DNA from: JANNSO01 sp964485395
GTDB taxonomy: Bacteria; Spirochaetota; Spirochaetia; Treponematales; UBA12059
Direction of reading: 5' to 3'
DNA: 64,000 nt
NCBI GenBank assembly: GCA_964485395.1
Contig: CAZAJF010000018.1
Coordinates: forward strand, 15,262 to 79,261
A program made the translations under genes and the position numbers. Below, in pieces: positions 52,588 to 60,111 of the stretch. The first letter of the stretch is position 1, and every line of letters begins with the position of its first letter. The notes beneath the pieces are model-generated. The model did not search any database and was not told the origin of the DNA. It saw only the letters and a list, made by a program, of their open reading frames with translations.

Positions 52588-53079
52588 CTATTTCCTGTGA
52601 ATCTCTATCCAGGCTCGATCGCCTTCGAAACGATACCGCGTTGATGAGGAAGCGCTCNNNNNNNNNNCCTCGTTTATCGGCGGAAGGATCACCCTTTTTG
52701 GGGCACCGTATGGCATTTTTCCCGATTCGGGAAGATCCGTCTGGTTAAGCCTGCCGCGTGCGAAATCGTTCAGTTCTACGTGGCTGACATCTTCGAACTT
52801 GAACGAGCTTCGTTTTGCCAGGAAGAGGAGTCCGGTCTTTGCATGCACGGTTTTCGTGGATTCGTCGAAATACCACGTTTCCTCGTAGAGGGCTGCCAGG
52901 AGCGACAGGCCAAGGATGATGAGCCCGAAAACGTTCGTGCCCTGCACGATGATTATCGAGGCGATGATGAACGCAAGTATCGCAAATGACAGGATTCGGT
53001 ACCACAGAGGTATGCCATACCTGATTCTCATAGACCCGTCGGCGTTCTTTTTGAAGGTAAGCTTGAGTGTGATTTCCAT
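52588..53079 (-). CDS. Small membrane protein with PH-like domain, interrupted by an assembly gap
   Basis: 163 codons counting four unknown residues. Two adjacent membrane helices (about 28-45 and 48-62: LSFAILAFIIASIIIVQG, FGLIILGLSLLAALYEE) are followed by a small beta domain (WYFDESTKTVHAKTGLLFLAKRSSFKFEDVSHVEL) of the bacterial PH/YdbS-like type. Ten N bases at 52658-52667 fall in the C-terminal part, so the reading frame after them (52588-52657) is not reliable. Transcribed toward serA, with the SpoIIE phosphatase gene upstream (8 bp). Function unknown. Confidence 0.6.
   Translation of the reverse strand: MEITLKLTFKKNADGSMRIRYGIPLWYRILSFAILAFIIASIIIVQGTNVFGLIILGLSLLAALYEETWYFDESTKTVHAKTGLLFLAKRSSFKFEDVSHVELNDFARGRLNQTDLPESGKMPYGAPKRVILPPINEXXXXSASSSTRYRFEGDRAWIEIHRK
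52658..52667. other. Assembly gap (10 N)
   Basis: Ten undetermined bases inside the membrane-protein gene; the true gap size is unknown, as 10 N is a common placeholder. Confidence 0.95.
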
Positions 53080-53087
53080 GACGACAG

Positions 53088-54101
53088 TTATAACGCGTTT
53101 TTATCGTTTGGGGCAAGCTTCTCTTCCATTATTCCTTCGATTCCGACGCAAAGAATCGCGCGATCGTCGTTTGCGGGGGCGCCCATGGTGAATGAATCCA
53201 GATCGGAGGTAATCGCATTGATGAGATCATGGGGTTTCGCGCGGGTTTTTTTGAGGAGCAAGGCGTCGAACTGCTCGTGGCCGTATTCACCGCCCAGGTA
53301 ATTGCGTGCCTCTATTATGCCGTCGGTGTATAAAACGAGACGATCGCCGACTTTGAGCTTCATGGTGCCGCTCTGGAATTCGGGTGACCGGAAGATTCCC
53401 AGGAACGACCCTTTGGAGTCCAGCGGATAAATGGCGTCGTCCCGCAGCAGCATGCCTGGATGATGACCGGCATTGGTGAATTCTATGCTGAAGGTTTCAA
53501 GGTTGATCATGGCGATGAATGCCGTAACGTAGCGCTCGCCCTCGCCCAGGATATCGAACAATTCGGCGTTTACCGCCTTGCACACCTCATGCGTCGGCGT
53601 GCCCCAGGCCATCTTGGACCTGAACGCCACTTTTACGAGGGCGGTAACCAATGCCGCCGGAACGCCGTGGCCGGAAACATCCGCGATGATGAGCCCATAG
53701 GCGTTTTTACCCACGCGAATCACGTCGTACAAGTCTCCGCCGATATCGGCCATCGCTTGGTAAAAGCCTGCGAAGGAGAGCTCCTCCCGTTTGGGGAAAT
53801 CCTTTTCTCCGGGTATGAAGGTGGCTTGTACGCGCCTGGCCACAGCCAGCTCGCTGCGGTATGCGTCGTTTCTGCGTTGAAGTTCCTCATAGGCTCTGGC
53901 CAATTCGTGCGACCGGCGTTTTTCCTCGTCTTCCGCCGTTGTTGGGCGAAGCGGGTCGGAGGTTCTTGTTTCGGTTTTTTTCTCATCTTTGCGTTCGAGC
54001 GCCTCGATAAAATCGTTCAGTTCAGCCTCGAGCGTGCCTTGCTGCTCAATAGAGAGGGAGAATCCCGAAGGTTTTTCCGTGCTTCCATGATGATTTTCCA
54101 T
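53088..54101 (-). CDS. SpoIIE/PP2C-type serine phosphatase
   Basis: 337 residues from the ATG at 54101; the frame can be extended upstream without conserved sequence. A charged helical N-terminus (about 15-130) precedes a SpoIIE phosphatase domain: VARRVQATFIPGEKDFPKR, GGDLYDVIRVGKNAYGLIIADVSGHGVPAALV (metal Asp residues), LEFTNAGHHP-type IEFTNAGHHPGMLL, LVLYTDGIIEARN, and a final ANDDRAILCVGI. Such enzymes dephosphorylate anti-sigma-antagonist proteins in partner-switching systems with RsbW-like kinases, one of which is at 3.5-4.0 kb. GAF, HAMP or receiver input domains are absent. Confidence 0.9.
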   Translation of the reverse strand: MENHHGSTEKPSGFSLSIEQQGTLEAELNDFIEALERKDEKKTETRTSDPLRPTTAEDEEKRRSHELARAYEELQRRNDAYRSELAVARRVQATFIPGEKDFPKREELSFAGFYQAMADIGGDLYDVIRVGKNAYGLIIADVSGHGVPAALVTALVKVAFRSKMAWGTPTHEVCKAVNAELFDILGEGERYVTAFIAMINLETFSIEFTNAGHHPGMLLRDDAIYPLDSKGSFLGIFRSPEFQSGTMKLKVGDRLVLYTDGIIEARNYLGGEYGHEQFDALLLKKTRAKPHDLINAITSDLDSFTMGAPANDDRAILCVGIEGIMEEKLAPNDKNAL

Positions 54102-54229
54102 TTGATCTTTCAGTATGCGTTCCCGGTGGAACCGCGCACAGTGCAAAAAACTATCCACAATTTCAGTATAGTGTCGCGGCTTGCCAAGCGTCAAATTGAT
54201 TCGTTCCTCAGCAATGCCCGCTGCCGCCC

Positions 54230-54258
54230 TTGTTCCGCGTCGAAACTTTGCGTACAAT
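54230..54258 (+). promoter_or_regulatory. Promoter of the M23 peptidase gene, probably leaderless
   Basis: TTGTTC (54230-54235), 17 bases, TACAAT (54253-54258). The expected transcription start, about 7 bases on, is the ATG at 54265 itself, and no ribosome site precedes that ATG. Confidence 0.4.
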
Positions 54259-54264
54259 CGGCGA

Positions 54265-55332
54265 ATGAATTATCGCAGACTCATCGCAATCCTTCCGGCT
54301 GTAGCCGTGCTTTTTCTCCAATCCCAGAATAGGGCGATTTTGGAAGGCGATACGGTAGGCTATCGGGGGATGCTCCGGTCAACCGAGCTTGTTTTTTCAT
54401 CAAGCGTCGCACAGGGCTCGCCCTTATTCATCAACGTCGTCAGCGATAAGCTCCTTGCGGGAAGCCGAATCCGGCTGGAATACGGCAATGGCGGAATAAG
54501 TCCTTTTTTTCAGGCTTACGATCCCCGACCTGATTTTCTCGGTGCATTGAAAGAAACGCCTGAAAACGCCTTTATGTATCTCGGGGTCAATTCCGCGGCC
54601 TCTTTTCTTATCGGCATACCTCCCGATACGGAACCCGGGAGCGCGCGTGTTTTTTTATTCTCGGCGCTCGGAGAGCTTTTAGCGGAACGGGGGCTTGAAA
54701 TTATACCCAGGAAGTATGTTTCCGAGGACATCAAGCTCAGCGCCGCCCTTACAGGCATACGCGCCGATCCCGATCCCAGGAAGGACGAGCAGGCCCGCCG
54801 CTACGCTGCGCTTCTTGCACTGTCAAATCCATCGGGCGTCTATCTGGACGCGCCTTTCATCAAGCCGTTGAACAGTGAGCACCGCACGTCCTTTTTCGGG
54901 GACCACAGACGCTATCTCTATTCTACGGGGGCCATGGCGTTCAGCATGCATGCCGGCGTGGATTTCGGCGTTCCCGTGGGTACTCCGCTCGTAGCGGCCG
55001 GCCGCGGACGCGTGGTAATGGCGGAGTTCAGAATCGTTACCGGAAATACCCTCGTGCTTGAGCATCTGCCCGGCGTCTATTCCATCTACATGCATATGGA
55101 CACTCTTGCCGTCGCGATGGATCAGGTTGTGGCCCGCGGCGCCCCGATCGGCACCGTAGGCATGACCGGGCTCGCGACGGGGCCGCACCTGCATTGGGAG
55201 CTGCGCATCGCCGAAATCCCCTGCGACCCGGAGTCCCTGATAGGTATTGACAACTTTCCCGATATTGGTACAATGATACAACGCTTGAAGGGGGGTGATT
55301 TTTATCAGCCAAATTACGATCGACGACAATGA
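54265..55332 (+). CDS. M23-family (LytM) metallopeptidase
   Basis: 355 residues. N-terminal signal (RLIAILPAVAVLFLQSQ) for export. A beta-rich middle region precedes the M23 domain (about 220-345), with intact zinc ligands: SMHAGVDFGVPVGTPL (HxxxD), YMHMDTLAV and GPHLHWELRI (HxH). It should cleave peptidoglycan cross-bridges, in contrast to the ligand-less LysM protein at 40.6 kb. The 3' end overlaps rpsU by 38 bases in another frame. Confidence 0.92.
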   Translation: MNYRRLIAILPAVAVLFLQSQNRAILEGDTVGYRGMLRSTELVFSSSVAQGSPLFINVVSDKLLAGSRIRLEYGNGGISPFFQAYDPRPDFLGALKETPENAFMYLGVNSAASFLIGIPPDTEPGSARVFLFSALGELLAERGLEIIPRKYVSEDIKLSAALTGIRADPDPRKDEQARRYAALLALSNPSGVYLDAPFIKPLNSEHRTSFFGDHRRYLYSTGAMAFSMHAGVDFGVPVGTPLVAAGRGRVVMAEFRIVTGNTLVLEHLPGVYSIYMHMDTLAVAMDQVVARGAPIGTVGMTGLATGPHLHWELRIAEIPCDPESLIGIDNFPDIGTMIQRLKGGDFYQPNYDRRQ

Positions 55333-55513
55333 GCCACTTGAGAAAGCAATTAAACGCTTCAAGCGCATGGTAGAGAAGGAAGGCATTATTCGCGAATGGA
55401 AAAAACGCGAATTCTTCGAGAAGCCCTCCGCTATCCGTAACCGCAAAGACAAGGCCATGGCGCGAAAGCTTATGAGGAAGACTCGAAAGACTCGCGACGG
55501 CAAAGGCTACTAA
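55295..55513 (+). CDS. rpsU: Ribosomal protein bS21
   Basis: 72 residues. NEPLEKAIKRFKRMVEKEGI and REFFEKPSAIRNRKDKAMARK are diagnostic of bS21, the small-subunit protein that helps initiation. The reading starts at a GTG inside the M23 gene; GAAGG precedes it, but the GGGGG run that contains the GTG could also be the ribosome site for a start a few codons later, so the first 3-6 residues are uncertain. The overlap suggests translational coupling with the M23 gene. A large palindrome begins immediately after the stop codon. Confidence 0.93.
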   Translation: MIFISQITIDDNEPLEKAIKRFKRMVEKEGIIREWKKREFFEKPSAIRNRKDKAMARKLMRKTRKTRDGKGY

Positions 55514-55638
55514 CTTTTTGTAAATAACGAGGCAGCTACTTTGTCGAGCCCCCCGTTGCGATGTTTGACGTGCACGAGCACGTCTGCACATCTCAACGGG
55601 GGGCTCTTCGCGTATCTGTTCTCGTTATTTACAAAAAG
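55514..55638. repeat. 125-bp near-perfect palindrome, MITE-like
   Basis: Outer arms are an 18-bp perfect inverted repeat CTTTTTGTAAATAACGAG (55514-55531) with CTCGTTATTTACAAAAAG (55621-55638). Inside, GAGCCCCCCGTTG (55546-55558) pairs with CAACGGGGGGCTC (55594-55606), then GATGT/ACATC and CGTGC/GCACG. The two 14-base spacers between outer and middle arms share CAGNTAC. It starts on the base after the rpsU stop. It may be a mobile miniature element or a structured terminator for rpsU; there is no T-run. Confidence 0.75.
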
Positions 55639-55643
55639 CCTGA

Positions 55644-55685
55644 TACCGGAGAGAGGTAACTGGGTACCGGAGAGAGGTAACCGGG
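55644..55685. repeat. 21-base tandem duplication
   Basis: Two 21-base units (55644-55664 and 55665-55685), each starting TACCGGAGAGAGGTAAC and ending GGG, differ at one base. They lie directly downstream of the palindrome. No gene is seen here. Confidence 0.8.
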
Positions 55686-55891
55686 TTAGCGGGGACTTCG
55701 CTGTGCTGCGGATCGGTGTGACGATGCGCTTTCTTGATTCGAACTTAAATTACCGACGGAAAAATTAAAATAAATGCTATACTTGCGGAACAAGGGCTAA
55801 TTCGGCGCTGGGCGTAGTAGATGATACATCTATCGACGGACACGGCCCAAAATCAAGTGTCCTGCGGGACCGAGAAAAATGGAAAGTCAGT

Positions 55892-56866
55892 ATGGTAGGT
55901 TATAAGGTAGTCACAAAAAGTAACGCGCTCGAGAGTTTTACCATTGGCCGCACGAAGTCGGTCGTCGAGAAGAGGTTCAGCGCTCCGCCGGTCGAGATCT
56001 CTACATACCGTTATAACAAGTATGTCGGCGTATTTATAGACGGCACGCAAGACCAAGGCGCAGTCAAGACGTACTTTGTGCTATCCGGTTCCTGCAGGCA
56101 CGCGGAAAGCGAGACGGTTCTCTCCGCCGGCGACGGGTTCGTGATCGGCATGACCGAGGATATCCATAACCTTCACATGCTTGAGGAGACGACCATACTG
56201 GTGCATGCCATCGGCACGGAAGCTTACGCCGAGAAGGCCGCCACGACCAGTTTGTTCGTAAAGACGCTGGCCCGCATACAGGAGAAGGACCACTACACGG
56301 AGACTCATTGCTACAGGGTGTATGAGCTGGCTTACAATCTTGCCAGGCGCCTTGGCTGGGCCGGCATCCCGCTTTTCGTGCTTACCCGCGCCGCCCGGTA
56401 TCACGATATCGGAAAAATCCATGTCCCTGACGCTATTTTATGTAAGAGAGGGAACTTGGATTCCTCCGAGAGGGCGTTGATGCAGGGCCACGTTACCAGC
56501 GGGGGAGAATTTATCGCGGAGCTGCATTGTGAAGCCATAAGCCAAGTCGTTTCCCAGCACCATGAGCGCTTGGACGGCTCAGGATACCCGCTGGGCCTTA
56601 AAGGGCGGGAGATTAGCCCCGGGGGAAGGATATTGGCAATATGCGACTGCTTTGACGCCATGACCGCGGAACGAGTCTACAAGACGCCTAAGACAATCGA
56701 GGAAAGCCTCTCGGAACTAGAATCCTTTTCCGGTATCGCGTACGACCCGGAAATGGTCGACGCGTTTTGCTCGATGATCCGAGCGAAAGAGGAAGGACCC
56801 ATAACCGATCTGCTAGCCGGCCTCGCTTGGGATCGCCCGGCTGATTCTCAGCGCCTAACGGTGTAG
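55892..56866 (+). CDS. HD-GYP phosphodiesterase with N-terminal cupin-like domain
   Basis: 324 residues. The first 110 residues (YFVLSGSCRHAESETVLSAGDGFVI...) have a cupin-like beta pattern, a possible ligand sensor. The HD-GYP domain is canonical: THCYRVYELAYNLARRLG, YHDIGKIHVPDAIL near 168, GHVTSGGEF and QHHERLDGSGYPLGLKG, so it should hydrolyse cyclic di-GMP, unlike the HE variant at 36.6 kb. An extended -10 box (TGCTATACT) lies at 55778-55786. No strong ribosome site is visible before the ATG, so the start could shift. Confidence 0.88.
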   Translation: MVGYKVVTKSNALESFTIGRTKSVVEKRFSAPPVEISTYRYNKYVGVFIDGTQDQGAVKTYFVLSGSCRHAESETVLSAGDGFVIGMTEDIHNLHMLEETTILVHAIGTEAYAEKAATTSLFVKTLARIQEKDHYTETHCYRVYELAYNLARRLGWAGIPLFVLTRAARYHDIGKIHVPDAILCKRGNLDSSERALMQGHVTSGGEFIAELHCEAISQVVSQHHERLDGSGYPLGLKGREISPGGRILAICDCFDAMTAERVYKTPKTIEESLSELESFSGIAYDPEMVDAFCSMIRAKEEGPITDLLAGLAWDRPADSQRLTV

Positions 56867-56922
56867 AAAACCCCGCTCCAGGCACCCGCTGCGCGATGAG
56901 AACCTGCCGGCCGACGGTAAGG

Positions 56923-57771
56923 TTATAAAAAAATCGGCGGAAGCACCAGCAACGCGGCTGTCGCCGCCAGTGCCGCGGCTGCCACTGGCCACACATCTTT
57001 CCAGCCTGGCGCTGCAAGCGGCTTAGGCGGCACGAAGCGCCCGACGGTGGACCGGATGAGCGCATCCAGACTGGCCAACAGGATTGCCGCCGCGCCGGCC
57101 ATCAGAACTTGCTGGTTGCGAACCTCCAGGTTGTCCAGCGATGGGCTGGCCGCACGTATCCAGACTATAGCCAACACGAACCAAGCCGGCAAATAGGCTG
57201 CGTACGCCGCCAGTCTGGCCAGCCAGCCGCGCCACCCGCCGCCCTGACGGACTCCGGCTGCCGGTGCTATTAGCGCCATCAGGATAAGTCCGGCCACTGT
57301 CAGGATGATCGCCGCAGCCCAGAGTACACCGATCGGGATGCCGAGACGCAGCAGCTGCGTGGTATCTTCCATCATGTGGAGACTGCCGGAGCTTGTATAC
57401 CAGCTCAGGCTGCCCACCATGCCGAGGCCTTCACCGAACAAGGCGATGGCAGCCCAAGTCAAGGCCGGGAACGCCCAGAGGGACCGGCTGCGCCTGAAGG
57501 CCAGGGCTAGACCGATGGCCACCAGCAGATCCAGCACCGGTCCGGCCAAGCCGACGACCACCAGAGTGGCTGTGCCGGGGTAGCCGCTGAATACCACCTT
57601 CGAAGTCTGGAAAGGATGGAGGATTACTCGGCCGTCCGGTTGGCCTGCCAGGCTGCCCGTTATGAAATGGCCGCCTTCGTGTACCACCAGCTGCAGGCAG
57701 AACGCCAGGCTGAAGGCGGAGAACATTAAGAGAATCGTGCGGGCCAGGCCCGCCTGCGCATGCGTCGTCAT
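56923..57771 (-). CDS. M50-like membrane metalloprotease
   Basis: 282 residues from the ATG at 57771 (AAGGAG 10 bases upstream; a TTG three codons before is too close to it). About six to eight membrane helices. LQLVVHEGGHFITG near residue 31 is an HExxH zinc motif within a helix, and VVVGLAGPVLDLLVAIG near 75 is the second M50 motif with the third ligand Asp. This pattern is that of site-2-type proteases that cut regulators in the membrane. It is divergent from a membrane-anchored LuxR regulator, an attractive but unproven substrate. Confidence 0.65.
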   Translation of the reverse strand: MTTHAQAGLARTILLMFSAFSLAFCLQLVVHEGGHFITGSLAGQPDGRVILHPFQTSKVVFSGYPGTATLVVVGLAGPVLDLLVAIGLALAFRRSRSLWAFPALTWAAIALFGEGLGMVGSLSWYTSSGSLHMMEDTTQLLRLGIPIGVLWAAAIILTVAGLILMALIAPAAGVRQGGGWRGWLARLAAYAAYLPAWFVLAIVWIRAASPSLDNLEVRNQQVLMAGAAAILLASLDALIRSTVGRFVPPKPLAAPGWKDVWPVAAAALAATAALLVLPPIFL

Positions 57772-57910
57772 AATCGTCAAGCTCCTTGTGCTTTGATCGA
57801 TTCAGGCTACGCAGAATTGCTTTTACGGGCAAGCGAACTTTGGTTACCCCCCAGACAGCGGCCTTTTAATGCCGGAAAAAACAGGCCGGTAGTCGTACAT
57901 ATACCGATTA

Positions 57911-57952
57911 TGGACAGTTGAACCGCGCTCAGATATACTTTCGACGGTTCAA
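57911..57952 (+). promoter_or_regulatory. Promoter plus overlapping 8-bp dyad of the LuxR gene
   Basis: TGGACA (57911-57916) and TATACT (57934-57939) are 17 bases apart. A perfect inverted repeat TTGAACCG/CGGTTCAA (57918-57925 and 57945-57952, 19-base spacer) brackets the -10 box, well placed for repression or autoregulation. Confidence 0.5.
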
Positions 57953-57970
57953 GCGGAGGGACGAGGCAGT

Positions 57971-58963
57971 ATGACATCCCATATCGGCTTTCTTTGGCAG
58001 GCTCTGGGAGCGATGCTCGGCATGGTGGTCCTGGCAGCCAGTCTGGATCGCCGGATCCGAACCCGACAGCCGGCTCCCGCTTGGGTGTCGCTGGGGCTTT
58101 TAGCCCATATCACGCGCACCGTAGTGTTCTCGCTGGCCAATTACTCGCGCCTGACCGGGCTTGGCCTGTTTCCGGCCAATTTCGAAGCCGGCAATCTGTC
58201 CGGTATCATCTACATTGCCCTGGTGGCCATAACCGTCCTGGCCATGTTCCGAGCCCTCTGGTCCGCCGCAGGCCGAGAGACGCCGAGGCGAACTTTCGTC
58301 ATTTTCCTGATCGTCTATGGCCTTGATATAGTCATAGCTAGCGTGGTCAGCCTGTTCTGGCCTGCCCATAGCCCGCGTTTTGCGCGTCTCCAAGTGGATA
58401 TCTTTTTTGACAACCCTTTCGGCCTGGCAAAAGCAGGCTTGGTGCTGGCCATTCTGGTCCTATGGATTATCAAACGCAAAAGCCTTGAGCGACGCCTGTC
58501 TATCGGCATGGCCTGCCTGCTAGGATCCCAACTCCTGGACCTGGTCTTACGCTTTTACGTACCGATGGCATCGACCCTGGCACTGCCTTTTTTGACCTAC
58601 CAGCTGAGCTTCGTGGCTGCCGCCGCTCTGATCCAATCCACTGCCCGGTCCATCCCAACTCCACGCGCCGACTGTCTTCCGCCTCCCGCCGCCGGTACCG
58701 TAGCGTCCACCGCCGAATCGACCCTAGCCGCCCTCCGGCAGAGCTACAGCCTCAGCCCCGAAGAATGCGCCATCCTGGAGGCAGTCTTGGCCGGCGCCAG
58801 TAACAAGCAGATCGCCTGGGACCGCAAGCTCAGTCTGCCCGTCGTCAAGCGCCGCCTCTTCAAGCTGTACCGCCGTATGGGTATCGCCAGCCGCTACGAA
58901 CTCATGGCCCTCTCGAGCCGCCTTTCCGCCGGCGCGCTGCCACCCGTGCGCACAGAGGAGTGA
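57971..58963 (+). CDS. Membrane-anchored LuxR-type transcription regulator
   Basis: 330 residues. The first 225 residues hold about seven membrane helices (IGFLWQALGAMLGMVVLAA, ... LVLAILVLWIIKR, LPFLTYQLSFVAAAAL). The C-terminal 70 residues are a LuxR/NarL-type HTH: YSLSPEECAILEAVLAGASNKQIAWDRKLSLPVVKRRLFKLYRRMGI. No receiver domain. Membrane LuxR proteins occur in several phyla; the ligand is unknown. Its divergent neighbour is the M50 protease. GGGACGAGG-like purines precede the ATG. Confidence 0.78.
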   Translation: MTSHIGFLWQALGAMLGMVVLAASLDRRIRTRQPAPAWVSLGLLAHITRTVVFSLANYSRLTGLGLFPANFEAGNLSGIIYIALVAITVLAMFRALWSAAGRETPRRTFVIFLIVYGLDIVIASVVSLFWPAHSPRFARLQVDIFFDNPFGLAKAGLVLAILVLWIIKRKSLERRLSIGMACLLGSQLLDLVLRFYVPMASTLALPFLTYQLSFVAAAALIQSTARSIPTPRADCLPPPAAGTVASTAESTLAALRQSYSLSPEECAILEAVLAGASNKQIAWDRKLSLPVVKRRLFKLYRRMGIASRYELMALSSRLSAGALPPVRTEE

Positions 58964-59039
58964 CCTGAGCGCCAAGTATCGGCATGAATTTCCTGGACAG
59001 GTCTGCTTAAAAGCCAAACAACGGTCTACCAGCCTATAC

Positions 59040-59069
59040 TTGCCCCGCTACTGTGCTTTTCGCTACACT
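59040..59069 (+). promoter_or_regulatory. Promoter of the DUF192-def-fmt operon
   Basis: TTGCCC (59040-59045), 18 bases, TACACT (59064-59069), about 20 bases before the TTG start at 59089. Confidence 0.45.
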
Positions 59070-59088
59070 GATACTAGCGGAGGACTCA

Positions 59089-59595
59089 TTGTCTACTAGT
59101 AAATTCAGCTTTCTTCATTATATCGGATTTGCCCTCGTTCTGGGGCTGGGATTGATTTCGTACGCCTGCGTGCCGTCCGGTGCGCCTGCCAAGCAGCTTG
59201 AATATACGAAGGCCCAGGAAAAGTTGCCTACGGCGGTATTGCGAAGCGGGGCGATAGAAGTCGTCGCGGAAATAGCCAAGACCGATGAGCAAAAGACGCG
59301 AGGGCTGATGTTCCGCAAGGAAATCCTGGACGGCAACGCGATGATCTTCATATACTACGAAGATATCCAATTGTCGTTTTGGATGAAAAATACGCTGATT
59401 CCCCTGTCCATCGCGTATCTTTCCTCGGACGGCACGATTAAGGAAATCCTCGATATGGAACCCAGGTCCCTTGCGGCGGTGCCGAGCGCCCATTACGTGC
59501 GTTACGCGCTGGAAGTACCGCTGGGTTGGTTTTCCAGGGTTGGCCTGTCTGAAGGAGCCAAATTCGAGTTTCCCGCGGGCTTTCCGCCGCGATAG
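59089..59595 (+). CDS. DUF192 lipoprotein
   Basis: 168 residues from a TTG at 59089, chosen because GGAGG lies 5 bases before it; a GTG at 59053 lacks a site and overlaps the promoter. The N-terminal signal has a lipobox at ISYAC, so it is lipid-anchored. The DUF192 core runs AEIAKTDEQKTRGLMFRKEILDGNAMIFIYYEDIQLSFWMKNTLIPLSIAYLSSDG, the usual 'RGLM...MLF.......FWMKNT..PLDI.F' pattern. Function unsettled. First gene of the def-fmt operon. Confidence 0.82.
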   Translation: MSTSKFSFLHYIGFALVLGLGLISYACVPSGAPAKQLEYTKAQEKLPTAVLRSGAIEVVAEIAKTDEQKTRGLMFRKEILDGNAMIFIYYEDIQLSFWMKNTLIPLSIAYLSSDGTIKEILDMEPRSLAAVPSAHYVRYALEVPLGWFSRVGLSEGAKFEFPAGFPPR

Positions 59596-59618
59596 CCGCT
59601 GGGCATGAGGAGCTAGGC

Positions 59619-60107
59619 ATGTTTGATATTTATACGATAGGGGCGGAGGTTTTACGAACCCCGGCTGTTCCGATAGAGAAATTCGATGAAGAACTGACCA
59701 CCACCATCGAGCAGATGTTTACGACCATGGTCCGGGGCAGGGGAATAGGACTGGCAGGCCCTCAGGTAGGCATCAGCAAGCGATTTTTTATCGTGCAGCT
59801 GGAGGGAGACAAGCCGCGCGTTTTTATTAACCCGGAACTTATCGCCACGAGCGCGGAGCTTTCCGAGTACGAGGAAGGCTGTCTTTCCATTCCCGGCGCC
59901 TACGCGAACCTGGACCGGCCGTCTAGCATAAAGATTCAGGCCTGGAACGAGCGCGGCAGGCCTTTTACGCTGGAGGCGGCCGGTCTTCTGGCGCGCGTCA
60001 TCCAGCATGAGCTGGATCATCTTTCGGGCATATTGTTTACGGACAAACTTCCGGAGAAGCTGCGCGAAAAAACCCTTAAGCTCTACGAGCGTAGGATGAG
60101 GGCGTAA
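59619..60107 (+). CDS. def: Peptide deformylase
   Basis: 162 residues. It removes the N-formyl group from nascent proteins using Fe/Zn. Three family motifs are intact: GIGLAGPQVG, EEGCLSIPG (Cys ligand) and QHELDHLSG (HExxH). Length fits type 1 deformylases. fmt begins 4 bp downstream, the common def-fmt pairing. Confidence 0.96.
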   Translation: MFDIYTIGAEVLRTPAVPIEKFDEELTTTIEQMFTTMVRGRGIGLAGPQVGISKRFFIVQLEGDKPRVFINPELIATSAELSEYEEGCLSIPGAYANLDRPSSIKIQAWNERGRPFTLEAAGLLARVIQHELDHLSGILFTDKLPEKLREKTLKLYERRMRA

Positions 60108-60111
60108 CGGC

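Noticed and set aside
55769..55891. Cyclic di-GMP riboswitch before the HD-GYP gene
   Set aside because: Short stems are present, but the conserved GEMM core motifs were not found.
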